From: Promicromonospora thailandica
GTDB taxonomy: Bacteria; Actinomycetota; Actinomycetes; Actinomycetales; Cellulomonadaceae
Assembly: GCF_024171955.1 (NCBI RefSeq)
Contig: NZ_JAMTCS010000008.1
Location: 62,001-126,000 of the forward strand
Length of the DNA: 64,000 nt
Reading direction: 5' to 3'
A program made the translations under genes and the position numbers. The notes beneath the pieces are model-generated. The model worked only from the letters and a program-made list of their open reading frames with translations. It was not told where the DNA came from and ran no database searches. Shown one piece after another: positions 52,693 through 60,523 of this stretch (its first letter is position 1; every line of letters begins with the position of its first letter).

Positions 52693-53335
52693 TCGTGACC
52701 CGGGTGCCCGCACCGGGCGGGTGGTCCACGGCCACGCTGCCGCCGTGCGCGGCCACGGTGGCCGCCACGACCGGCAGGCCGAGCGCCACCCCGCGGACCG
52801 GTCCCGTACCGCCGAGCTGGCCGGCCGGCACGGGCGGGCCTGTGTCGGTCACCTCGACCACGACCCACCGGTGGTCGGAGCCGTCGCGCACACCGTCCGC
52901 CGGCGGCTCGACCCGCAACGTCACGGTGCCCCCGCGCGGTGTGCGGCGCACCGCGGCACCCAGGAGGCTGTCGATCGCGAGCGCCAGCACCTCCGGGTCC
53001 CCGGACAGCCGCACCTGGTCGGGTATCAGGGGCACCAGCGCCACCCCGGCGGTGCGGGCCGCCGGGGTCAGGTCGGTCACGCAGCCGCTCGCCAGCGCCG
53101 CCAGGTCGGTGTCGGCACGGTCCGGCTCGAACGTGCCGGCGGCCAGCCGCGCACTGACCAGCAGCTCCTCCACCAGGCGCAGCATCCGCCGCCCGTTGCG
53201 CTCGATCACCTCCACGTGCCGCCGCTGCTCCTCGCTCAGGTCGCTTACCCGCAGCAGCTGCGCGTACCCGATGACGGCGCTCAGCGGCGAGCGCAGCTCG
53301 TGACCGACCACACCGAGATCGTCGCCGCCGCTCAC
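52649..53335 (-). CDS. Short histidine-kinase-like protein with degenerate ATP-binding site
   Basis: This 228-residue protein has no sensor. It has a dimerisation/phospho-acceptor helix with H12 (GHELRSPLS) and an HATPase-like domain (about 110-218). The N-box reads IDSLLGAAV, with Asn replaced by Ala at the metal-binding position. The G1 box reads DTGPPVP, lacking its second Gly. It may therefore be a phosphotransfer or receiver-binding protein rather than an active kinase. The GTG start overlaps the REC-PIG-L stop, so it is co-translated with it. Confidence 0.8.
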   Translation of the reverse strand: MSGGDDLGVVGHELRSPLSAVIGYAQLLRVSDLSEEQRRHVEVIERNGRRMLRLVEELLVSARLAAGTFEPDRADTDLAALASGCVTDLTPAARTAGVALVPLIPDQVRLSGDPEVLALAIDSLLGAAVRRTPRGGTVTLRVEPPADGVRDGSDHRWVVVEVTDTGPPVPAGQLGGTGPVRGVALGLPVVAATVAAHGGSVAVDHPPGAGTRVTITLPVQSPTESPTE

Positions 53336-54420
53336 GCGTGCCTCTCCTCGACGGCGTGGCCCGCGTGCCCGCGGGCCACCGCCGGGGGGACAGGCGTCAG
53401 CCGCATCGTGGACCGCACCGTCTCCAGCGGCTCCGCGTACCGCCCCTGCGTGAACCGCGACCAGTACCGTGCCGTGGCCCGCACGATGTCCTCGTCCATG
53501 TAGTCCCGGTGCGCCTGCGACACGAAAGCGCGCAGCATCCGCAGCTTCGTCTCCAGGTGCTCGTCGATGTCCACGAACCGGTTCGGCTGGTAGGCGATCG
53601 TCGCCGACGGGCTCTGGAAGCACGCCAGGTCCGCGACCGCCCGCGACGCGACCTGCACCGCCTGGTGCACCGCCCGGTGGTCCTGGTGCCGGTCGTTGTT
53701 GCTGTGCGTGTACACCTGGTCCGGCCGGTACTCCCGGATCACCTCCTCCACCGCGGTGATCGGCCCCGACGCCGGGTCCAGGTGCGTGTCCTGGAACCCC
53801 AGGTGGATCAGCTGCGCCCCCACGATCTGCGCCGCCTCCTGCGACTCCCGCTGCCGCGCCACCGCGTCACCACCCACCGCGCCGCCCGACATCGTCAGGA
53901 TCACCAGCCGGTCCCCGCTGGCGGCGTGCGCCGCAAGCGTCCCGCCCACGCCGATCTCGACGTCGTCCGGGTGGGCACCGACCGCCAGCACCGTCCGGCT
54001 GCGCGCCGCGGCCCGGCGGTCGCGGCCGCGGCGCAGGAGCGTGGTGGCCCGCTCGACCAGCAGGTCGACGTCGACGGGCTTGACCAGGAAGTCGTCGACG
54101 TCGCCGCGCAGGGCGCCCACGGCGTAGTCCACCCGGTTGTGCGCGGTCAGGATGATGACGGGCACGCCCACGGCCAGGCGGTGCACCTCGGGCAGGATCT
54201 GCAGGCCCGACCGGCCGGGCAGCTCCACGTCGATGACCACGAGGTCGAACTTCGCGTTCTGCAGGGCCGCCAGGGCGCTGTCCGCGTCCGTGGCCAGGAC
54301 GACGTCGACCCCCGCGTGCTGGGCCAGGACCGTGCGCGTGAACTCGCCCGCGTCCGGGTCGTCCTCCACCACCAGCGCGGACCAGGAGTGGGACGACCCG
54401 CCGGCCCCGTCGTCGGTCAT
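53332..54420 (-). CDS. Response-regulator receiver fused to a PIG-L (LmbE) deacetylase
   Basis: The 362-residue protein joins a receiver domain (about 14-125; acidic D20/D21, phospho-acceptor D64, T92, K114) to a PIG-L/LmbE deacetylase domain (about 142-340). The deacetylase has the zinc motif AHPDDVE (149-155) and HSNNDRHQDHRA (H239, H245, H248). PIG-L enzymes remove acetyl from GlcNAc-containing molecules (for example MshB). Phosphorylation may therefore switch the deacetylase. GGAGGAGG precedes the ATG. It is coupled to the kinase-like gene and converges on the ATP-grasp/GT2/lipoprotein operon. Confidence 0.88.
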   Translation of the reverse strand: MTDDGAGGSSHSWSALVVEDDPDAGEFTRTVLAQHAGVDVVLATDADSALAALQNAKFDLVVIDVELPGRSGLQILPEVHRLAVGVPVIILTAHNRVDYAVGALRGDVDDFLVKPVDVDLLVERATTLLRRGRDRRAAARSRTVLAVGAHPDDVEIGVGGTLAAHAASGDRLVILTMSGGAVGGDAVARQRESQEAAQIVGAQLIHLGFQDTHLDPASGPITAVEEVIREYRPDQVYTHSNNDRHQDHRAVHQAVQVASRAVADLACFQSPSATIAYQPNRFVDIDEHLETKLRMLRAFVSQAHRDYMDEDIVRATARYWSRFTQGRYAEPLETVRSTMRLTPVPPAVARGHAGHAVEERHA

Positions 54421-54620
54421 GCGTCCTCCTCCACGCAGGGAGCAACCCGCCCCCCTTGGTCGTGCCCTACCCGGCCTGCACCTCCGACGGTAAGCAGGAA
54501 ACCGCCGGTGCGCACACGGCGGGCGCGCACCGGCCGGGAGGTGGACGATGGAAGACCCCGAGGAGGCGAACGACACGTGCGCACGACATGCGACCGGACA
54601 GCGACCGGACCGGCACGCCC

Positions 54621-55028
54621 ATGACCCGGCGGATCCTGGTGGTCGACGACGACGACGCGATCCGCGACGTCGTGCGCACCGGCCTGGAGGTCATCGCCGG
54701 GTGGCGGGTCCAGCTCGCCACCCACGGCGCCGAGGCCCTGCGGCTGTGCGCCGCCGACCCGCCCGACGCCGTCCTGCTGGACGTGATGATGCCCACCATG
54801 GACGGCCCCACCACCTACGCCCGCCTGCAGGACGACGCCCGCACCCGCGACGTGCCCGTCATCTTCCTGACCGCGAAGGTGCAACCCGCCGAACGACGCC
54901 AGTACGAGGACCTCGGCGCCGCCGGCGTGCTCGCCAAGCCGTTCGACCCGCTCACCCTGCCCGCCCAGATCGCGACCCTGCTCGGCTGGCCGCCGGACCC
55001 GCCGTCGAGCCCGCCCCAGGACGGCTGA
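54621..55028 (+). CDS. Stand-alone receiver-domain protein (CheY-like)
   Basis: The 135-residue protein is a single receiver domain with D10-D12 acidic cluster, phospho-acceptor D54 (LLDVMMP), T84 and K106 (LAKPFD), ending with a Pro-rich tail. With no output domain, it probably relays phosphate or binds a target protein. ATG at 54621 has no good ribosome-binding site; an in-frame ATG at 54588 is an alternative start. It lies 200 bp from the divergent REC-PIG-L gene and 37 bp before the hybrid kinase. Confidence 0.82.
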   Translation: MTRRILVVDDDDAIRDVVRTGLEVIAGWRVQLATHGAEALRLCAADPPDAVLLDVMMPTMDGPTTYARLQDDARTRDVPVIFLTAKVQPAERRQYEDLGAAGVLAKPFDPLTLPAQIATLLGWPPDPPSSPPQDG

Positions 55029-55065
55029 CCTGCGGGTCCCGCACCTGTGACCTACGCTCGGCCTC

Positions 55066-58050
55066 ATGGGGCCGCGGCGCGACGCTGCGCAGTCACGCAG
55101 CAGTTTCACACTGTGGTGCTGGATCTCCGGCACCGCGCTGCTCCTGCTCGTCGTCGTCCTGTCCAGCCCCCTGACCCAGGCCGTGCGCGAACAGGTCGCC
55201 ACCACGGCCATCGCCGCGGCGGGCATCGTCGCCGCCTTCAGCTGCTGGCACCGCGCCGCCCGGTCCACCGGCCGGCGCCGCCGCGCCTGGGGAGCCCTCG
55301 CCCTCGGCGGGCTCGTCGGCCTGGCCGGCAACGTCTGGGCCACCCTGGCCGGCAACCCCGAGACCGGCGACGTCGCCTACATCGCCGCCCTCCTGCTCGG
55401 CGTCGTCGGACTGTCCCTGTTCCCCGCCGTGCGCCCCCGCGGCCGCGAGCTGGTCCGCATGCTGCTCGACAGCACCGTCGTCGGCGGCTCCGTGCTGTAC
55501 ATCGCGCTGTTCGCCCTCGCGCAGCAGGCCGGCACCCCCCAGGGACAACCCACCCTCACCGCCTACACGCTGCCCGTCGTCGACGCCCTCCTGGCCACCC
55601 TCGCCGTCCAGCTCATGACGCGCTCCGGCACCGCCGAACGCGTCCCCCTCGTGCTGGCCGGCAGCGGGTTCGTGCTCTACGCCGTCGCCGACGTCGCGTT
55701 CGCCCTGCTGTCCGCCCAGGGCGACTTCACCTTCGGCAGCCCCGTCGACGCCGGCTGGGCCGGCGGCTACGTCGCCATCGCCGTCGCCGCACGCCACCCC
55801 GCCGCCTCCGGCAGCCCCGTCGTCGACCGCCCCGGCCCCGGCACCCCCGTGCTCGGCACCGTCGTCACCTTCCTGCTGTTCTTCGCCGCCGCCCTGGTCC
55901 GTGTCGTCCAGGCCAGCGACCAGACCCTGCCCTGGATCGCCAACACCCTCTGGGTCGCCGTCCTGGTCGCCGTCGTCACCCGGCAGATCCTCGTCGTCGT
56001 CGACAACGAGTCCCTCCGCCACGGCCTCGAACGCCGCGTCCAGGACCGCACCGCCCAGCTGCGCTCCCTGGCCAGCGAACGCGAACGCACCCTCGAGTCC
56101 GTCGCCGACGGCATCTACGGCGTCGACACCACCGGCCGCGTCACCTTCGTCAACGCCGCGGCCGCCTACACCCTCGGCGTCACCGCCACCGACCTCGTCG
56201 GGCACGACGCCCACGCCACCTTCCACGCCCCCGGACCCGACGGCACCCCCCTGCCCCCCGAAGGCTGCTACATCACCGAAGCCCTCCGCGACGGCATCAC
56301 CGTCACCGCCGAGCAGGACCTCTACGTGCGCCCCGACGGCAAAGAGGTCCCCGTCGAGGTCACCGCCAGCCCCCTGCGCGACGACGACACCATCCGCGGC
56401 GCCGTCGTCGTCTTCCGCGACGTCACCGAACGCCGCGAGGTCGAACGCATCAAGGACGAGTTCGTCTCCGTCGTCAGCCACGAGCTGCGCACCCCGCTGA
56501 CCGCCATCCGCGGCGCCCTCACCCTCCTGGACAGCGACGCCCTCGCCGACTCCCCCGAGCAGAGCACCCGCATGATCCACATCGCCCTGACCAGCAGCGA
56601 ACGCCTCAGCCGCCTCGTCGACGACATCCTCGACACCGAACGCCTCGAAGCCGGCACCACCCAGCTCCACCTCACCGACCACCCCCTGGACACCCTCGTC
56701 ACCGCCGCCGTCGACCAGGTCTCCGTGCTCGCCGACGACGCCGGCATCACCCTCCACGCCGCCCGTTGCCCCGAGACCGTCCGCGCCGACGCCGAACGCA
56801 TCGTCCAGACCCTGACCAACCTCCTGGGCAACGCCGTCCGCTTCTCCCCCGCCGGCAGCACCGTCCACGTCACCGCCACCCCCGTCGGCGACCTCGTCGA
56901 GATCCGCGTCGACGACCAGGGCCGCGGCATCCCGCCCGACAAGCTCGAGACCATCTTCCGCCGCTTCGAACAGGTCGACGCCTCCGACACCCGCGAACGC
57001 GGCGGCTCCGGACTCGGCCTCACCATCGCCCGCAGCATCGTCGAGGGCCACGGCGGCCGCCTCTGGGCTGTCAGCGACGGCGAGGGCACCGGCTCCAGCT
57101 TCCGCTTCACCCTCCACCGCGCCGCGACCCACCCCGAACCCACGACCCCACCCCACGACACCGCCGGCCGCCCCGGCCGGGCCGACCAGGTCATCGTCGT
57201 CGACGACGACCCCTACGTCGTCGACGTGCTGCGCAGCGTCCTCGAGCAACGCGGCTACGACGTCGTCGGCCACACCGACGGCCAGGCCGCCCTCACCACC
57301 GTCCGGCACCACCCGCCCGCCGCCGTCGTCCTCGACCTCGCCATGCCCGGCACCACCGGCACCGAGGTCCTCAGCGACCTGCGCCAGTCCGCCGCCACCG
57401 CCGACGTCCCCGTCGTCATCCTGTCCGCCACCCGCCCCCACGACGCCCTCGAGACCGCGGCGCTCGCGGACGACTGGCTGGTCAAGCCCGTGGACCCGGA
57501 CCGCATCGCCGAGACGGTGCGGGACGTCATCCGCCGCCAGCCGCACCACGGCCGCGTCCTGGTCGTGGAGGACCACCAGGACCTGCGCACGGTCGTGGCC
57601 ACGGTGCTGCGCAACGCGGGTCTGGTCGTCACGACCGTGAGCACCGTGCGCGACGCGCGGGCCGCCCTGGCGCACGGCGCCGACCCGGACGTCGTGGTGC
57701 TCGACCTGACGCTGCCCGACGGCGACGGCCGCGACCTGGTGGCCGACCTGCGGCGCGACGGCCGCCTGCGCCGGGTGCCGCTGGTCGTCTACACGGGCAC
57801 CGAGGTCAGCACCGGGGAACGGGACGACCTGCGCCTGGGCAGCACCGTGTTCCTGACCAAGGGCCGCGCGGCACCCGACGCCGTGCTGCGCAGCGTGCTC
57901 GACCTGCTGGACGCCGCGACCGGGCGCGGCACCGAGGACTCCGAAGACATCGGGGACACCGAGGACCGGGCCGCGCCGCACGGGCCCGCCGACCCGCCGG
58001 AGCCGGACCGGCACCCACCCGACCCCCGACCGAGGACGAGGAACCGATGA
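55066..58050 (+). CDS. Hybrid sensor histidine kinase with two receiver domains
   Basis: The 994-residue kinase has about eight N-terminal membrane helices (to about residue 310) and a PAS domain (about 345-460). HisKA follows with H472 (VSHELRTPL), then an HATPase with an intact N-box (TNLLGNAVRF) and DDQGRGIP. Two receiver domains come next, with D757 (LDLAMPG) and D880 (LDLTLPD), and a disordered acidic tail. Multiple receivers allow internal phosphorelay. ATG follows TACGCT (55053-55058) by 7 nt. It is coupled by ATGA to arginine decarboxylase and probably works with the receiver protein upstream. Confidence 0.9.
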   Translation: MGPRRDAAQSRSSFTLWCWISGTALLLLVVVLSSPLTQAVREQVATTAIAAAGIVAAFSCWHRAARSTGRRRRAWGALALGGLVGLAGNVWATLAGNPETGDVAYIAALLLGVVGLSLFPAVRPRGRELVRMLLDSTVVGGSVLYIALFALAQQAGTPQGQPTLTAYTLPVVDALLATLAVQLMTRSGTAERVPLVLAGSGFVLYAVADVAFALLSAQGDFTFGSPVDAGWAGGYVAIAVAARHPAASGSPVVDRPGPGTPVLGTVVTFLLFFAAALVRVVQASDQTLPWIANTLWVAVLVAVVTRQILVVVDNESLRHGLERRVQDRTAQLRSLASERERTLESVADGIYGVDTTGRVTFVNAAAAYTLGVTATDLVGHDAHATFHAPGPDGTPLPPEGCYITEALRDGITVTAEQDLYVRPDGKEVPVEVTASPLRDDDTIRGAVVVFRDVTERREVERIKDEFVSVVSHELRTPLTAIRGALTLLDSDALADSPEQSTRMIHIALTSSERLSRLVDDILDTERLEAGTTQLHLTDHPLDTLVTAAVDQVSVLADDAGITLHAARCPETVRADAERIVQTLTNLLGNAVRFSPAGSTVHVTATPVGDLVEIRVDDQGRGIPPDKLETIFRRFEQVDASDTRERGGSGLGLTIARSIVEGHGGRLWAVSDGEGTGSSFRFTLHRAATHPEPTTPPHDTAGRPGRADQVIVVDDDPYVVDVLRSVLEQRGYDVVGHTDGQAALTTVRHHPPAAVVLDLAMPGTTGTEVLSDLRQSAATADVPVVILSATRPHDALETAALADDWLVKPVDPDRIAETVRDVIRRQPHHGRVLVVEDHQDLRTVVATVLRNAGLVVTTVSTVRDARAALAHGADPDVVVLDLTLPDGDGRDLVADLRRDGRLRRVPLVVYTGTEVSTGERDDLRLGSTVFLTKGRAAPDAVLRSVLDLLDAATGRGTEDSEDIGDTEDRAAPHGPADPPEPDRHPPDPRPRTRNR

Positions 58051-58610
58051 CGCAGCCCCTGACCATCCGTGTGAGCACCGGCACCGGCACCGGACGCACA
58101 CCCCTGGCCGCGTTCGACGCCGCGCTGGCCTCCGCCGGCGTCAGCGACTTCAACCTGGTGCGGCTGAGCTCCATCGTCCCGCCCGGCAGCCAGGTGCTGA
58201 CCGTCGAGGGGACCGACCAGCTGCGCGGCGGCCACGGGGACGTGCTGCTCTGCGTGTACGCGCGGGCCCACACCTCCCTGCCCGGGCACGAGGCCTGGGC
58301 CGGGGTGGCGTGGTCGCGGCACGAGGACGGCAGCGGCGCGGGCCTGTTCGTGGAGCACGAGGGCCCCTCGCACGAGCAGGTCAACGCCGACCTGACCCAC
58401 AGCCTGCAGGACCTGTCGGCCACGCGCGGCGACCGGTACCGCCCGGAGGGCCGCCAGGTCACCGGCATCACGTGCGTCACCCTGCCGGTCTGCGCCGTGG
58501 TCGTGGCGACGTTCCGCCGGATGGGCTGGGAACGCGGCTGGGAACAGGGCTGGGAACAGAGCCGGGACCGAGCAGCCGGGGAGCAGGGCGGGGCGTCTCG
58601 TGGCCGCTGA
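58047..58610 (+). CDS. Pyruvoyl-dependent arginine decarboxylase
   Basis: This enzyme makes agmatine from arginine and generates its pyruvoyl cofactor by self-cleavage. The 187-residue protein has the hallmark LVRLSSIVPPG, with cleavage expected between S41 and S42, and later VEGTDQLRGG, GVAWSRHED and CVTLPVCAVVVATF. Size fits the PvlArgDC family. The C-terminal tail contains a 12-bp tandem repeat coding for WERG/WEQG. Its start overlaps the hybrid-kinase stop, and its end overlaps the next gene by 11 nt, so all three are coupled. Confidence 0.87.
   Translation: MTQPLTIRVSTGTGTGRTPLAAFDAALASAGVSDFNLVRLSSIVPPGSQVLTVEGTDQLRGGHGDVLLCVYARAHTSLPGHEAWAGVAWSRHEDGSGAGLFVEHEGPSHEQVNADLTHSLQDLSATRGDRYRPEGRQVTGITCVTLPVCAVVVATFRRMGWERGWEQGWEQSRDRAAGEQGGASRGR
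58524..58571. repeat. 12-bp tandem repeat in the arginine decarboxylase tail
   Basis: Units ggctgggaacgc, ggctgggaacag, ggctgggaacag and a diverged fourth copy span 58524-58571 and keep the frame, encoding Trp-Glu repeats. Confidence 0.85.
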
Positions 58611-59142
58611 CGTCGCGTTCGAGACCGTGGTGACCGGTGCGGTCGCCGAGCTGTTCTGGGACCTGTACCGGGAGGCGTTCGAACCGTTGCGCACGCGCGC
58701 GGCGGCCCGGCACGTGCTGCACCGCGAGGAGTTCGACGACGAGCTGGCCGACCCGCGCGTGACCAAGCTGCTGGCACGCGACGAGCAGGGCACGCCCGTC
58801 GGGCTGACGACCCTCGCCACCGACCTGGCCGCGGTGCCGTGGGTGAGCCCGGAGTTCTTCGCCGCCCGCTACCCGGAGCACGCCGCGCGCGGTGCCGTGT
58901 GGTACATCGGCTTCACGCTGGCGCACCCCGGGCGGCGCTCCACGCGCACCTTCATGGACATGATCGACGCCCTCGTGGAGCACCTGGCCCGCCACCGGGT
59001 GGTGTGCGCCTACGACGTGTCCCGGTTCAACGACGACTCCCTGCGGTTCGCCGACAACCTGCGCCGCCACCTCGAGCGCACCCGCGACGTCACGGTGGAG
59101 ACGGTGGACCGGCAGTCGTACTACGCCACCACGTTCCACTGA
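58600..59142 (+). CDS. Putative acetyltransferase-like protein
   Basis: The 180-residue protein looks like an N-acyltransferase (GNAT-fold) protein: TKLLARDEQGTPVGLTTLAT in the central strands, YIGFTLAHPGRRSTRTFMDMI where the CoA loop would be, and VVCAYDVSRFNDDSL later. The family is not firmly recognised. The GTG start lies inside the arginine decarboxylase gene (11-nt overlap), so it is translated with it. Acetylation of agmatine or a relay output is conceivable but unproven. A 10-bp tandem repeat begins at its stop codon. Confidence 0.7.
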   Translation: MAADVAFETVVTGAVAELFWDLYREAFEPLRTRAAARHVLHREEFDDELADPRVTKLLARDEQGTPVGLTTLATDLAAVPWVSPEFFAARYPEHAARGAVWYIGFTLAHPGRRSTRTFMDMIDALVEHLARHRVVCAYDVSRFNDDSLRFADNLRRHLERTRDVTVETVDRQSYYATTFH

Positions 59143-59178
59143 GCGCCACCGGGCGCCACCGGGCGCCACCGAGCGCCG
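59141..59178. repeat. 10-bp tandem repeat, about 3.8 copies
   Basis: gagcgccacc, gggcgccacc, gggcgccacc and a partial fourth copy directly follow the acetyltransferase-like gene. Confidence 0.88.
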
Positions 59179-59230
59179 TGGTGGCCCGTATTTCCGGGTC
59201 CGCCGAGGTGGGAGCAGGTACCGTGAGGGC

Positions 59231-60523
59231 GTGGCCTCCCGCAACATCCCTCGTAACCTTCCCCGGCTCACGCTCGACCTGCCCCCGGGATTCGTCCGCC
59301 AGGTGCGCACCTTCGCGACCCGCGCCGCCGTGGTCGCCGCCGCCGTGCCGGTCACGGCGGCCGTCGCGCTGACCGTGACCGACCTGGTGCGCCGGCGCGT
59401 GCACCCGCTCACGACGAAGTTCCCCACGGAGAAGCCGCTCACCGAGCACATCGACGAGACCACCACGACCGTCTACACCTACGGCGCCGACCTGTACGAC
59501 GCCATGCTGGAGGCCATCCGCGGCGCCCGCCGGTCGGTCATGCTCGAGTCGTACATCTGGAAGGACGACGAGACCGGCCGCGAGTTCAAGCAGGCGGTGA
59601 TCGACGCGGCGGCCCGCGGCGTCGACGTGTACGTGATCGTGGACGGGTTCGCCAACCTCGTGGTGCCGTACTCGTTCTTCCGCTTCCCGCCGAGCGTGCA
59701 CGTGCTGCGCTTCCCCGTGCTGCGCCGCGGTATGGCCTACCTCAACGTCCGCACCTCGGGGCGCGACCACCGCAAGATCCTCGTGGTCGACGACGAGATC
59801 GGCTTCGTCGGCGGCTACAACATCGGCTCCCTGTACGCGACGCGGTGGCGCGACACGCACGTGCGCCTGGAGGGCCCCTCGGTGTGGGAGCTGCGCAACG
59901 CGTTCGTCGACTTCTGGAACCGGCACCGCAAGCCCCGCCACCCCGTGCTGACCGACATCGGCTCCAACACGTGGATGCCGCACCTGAAGGCAGCCCGCAA
60001 CGCACCCTCCGAGCTGGTCTTCCCCATCCGCGGCATCTACCTGGACGCGATCGACCGGGCCACCAGCCACGTCTACATCACGCAGGCCTACTTCATCCCG
60101 GACCACGACATCCACGCCGCGCTGCTGGCCGCCGCCGCGCGCGGCGTCGACGTCCGCGTGCTGGTACCGCACCGCTCCAACCACGTCGTGGCGGACTGGC
60201 TGGCCCGCGGCCACTACGCGTCGCTGCTGCGCGGCGGGGTGCGCATCTTCCTGTACCAGGGCGCGATGGTGCACGCCAAGACCGCCACGATCGACCGCCG
60301 CTGGACCACCATCGGCACCGCGAACATCGACCGGCTGAGCCTGACCGGCAACTACGAGGTCAACCTCGAGATCGTCGACCCGGGCCTGGCAGGCCGCATG
60401 GAGGACGTGTTCGCGATGGACCTGTCCAACGCCACCGAGCTCACCCTGGCCCAGTGGGAGGCCCGCGGGGCGCTCGCCAAGATCGGCGAGTACCTGCTCA
60501 TCCCGCTGCGCCCCCTGCTGTGA
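59231..60523 (+). CDS. Phospholipase D-family protein, cardiolipin synthase-like
   Basis: This 430-residue protein has an N-terminal hydrophobic segment (about 30-52) and two HKD motifs. The first is RDHRKILVVDDEIGFVGGYN; the second, near residue 345, is VHAKTATIDRRW followed by TIGTANID. Cardiolipin synthases and related phosphatidyltransferases have this layout, so a role in membrane phospholipid synthesis is likely. GTG follows TACCGT (59219-59224) by 6 nt (leaderless). Its last 26 bp overlap the convergent MscS-type gene. Confidence 0.9.
   Translation: MASRNIPRNLPRLTLDLPPGFVRQVRTFATRAAVVAAAVPVTAAVALTVTDLVRRRVHPLTTKFPTEKPLTEHIDETTTTVYTYGADLYDAMLEAIRGARRSVMLESYIWKDDETGREFKQAVIDAAARGVDVYVIVDGFANLVVPYSFFRFPPSVHVLRFPVLRRGMAYLNVRTSGRDHRKILVVDDEIGFVGGYNIGSLYATRWRDTHVRLEGPSVWELRNAFVDFWNRHRKPRHPVLTDIGSNTWMPHLKAARNAPSELVFPIRGIYLDAIDRATSHVYITQAYFIPDHDIHAALLAAAARGVDVRVLVPHRSNHVVADWLARGHYASLLRGGVRIFLYQGAMVHAKTATIDRRWTTIGTANIDRLSLTGNYEVNLEIVDPGLAGRMEDVFAMDLSNATELTLAQWEARGALAKIGEYLLIPLRPLL

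Noticed and set aside
55093-58101. Minus-strand open frame of about 1000 codons opposite the hybrid histidine kinase
   Set aside because: The plus-strand frame has complete kinase and receiver motifs. The antisense reading is a Gly/Val/Asp-rich GC3 shadow without domains.
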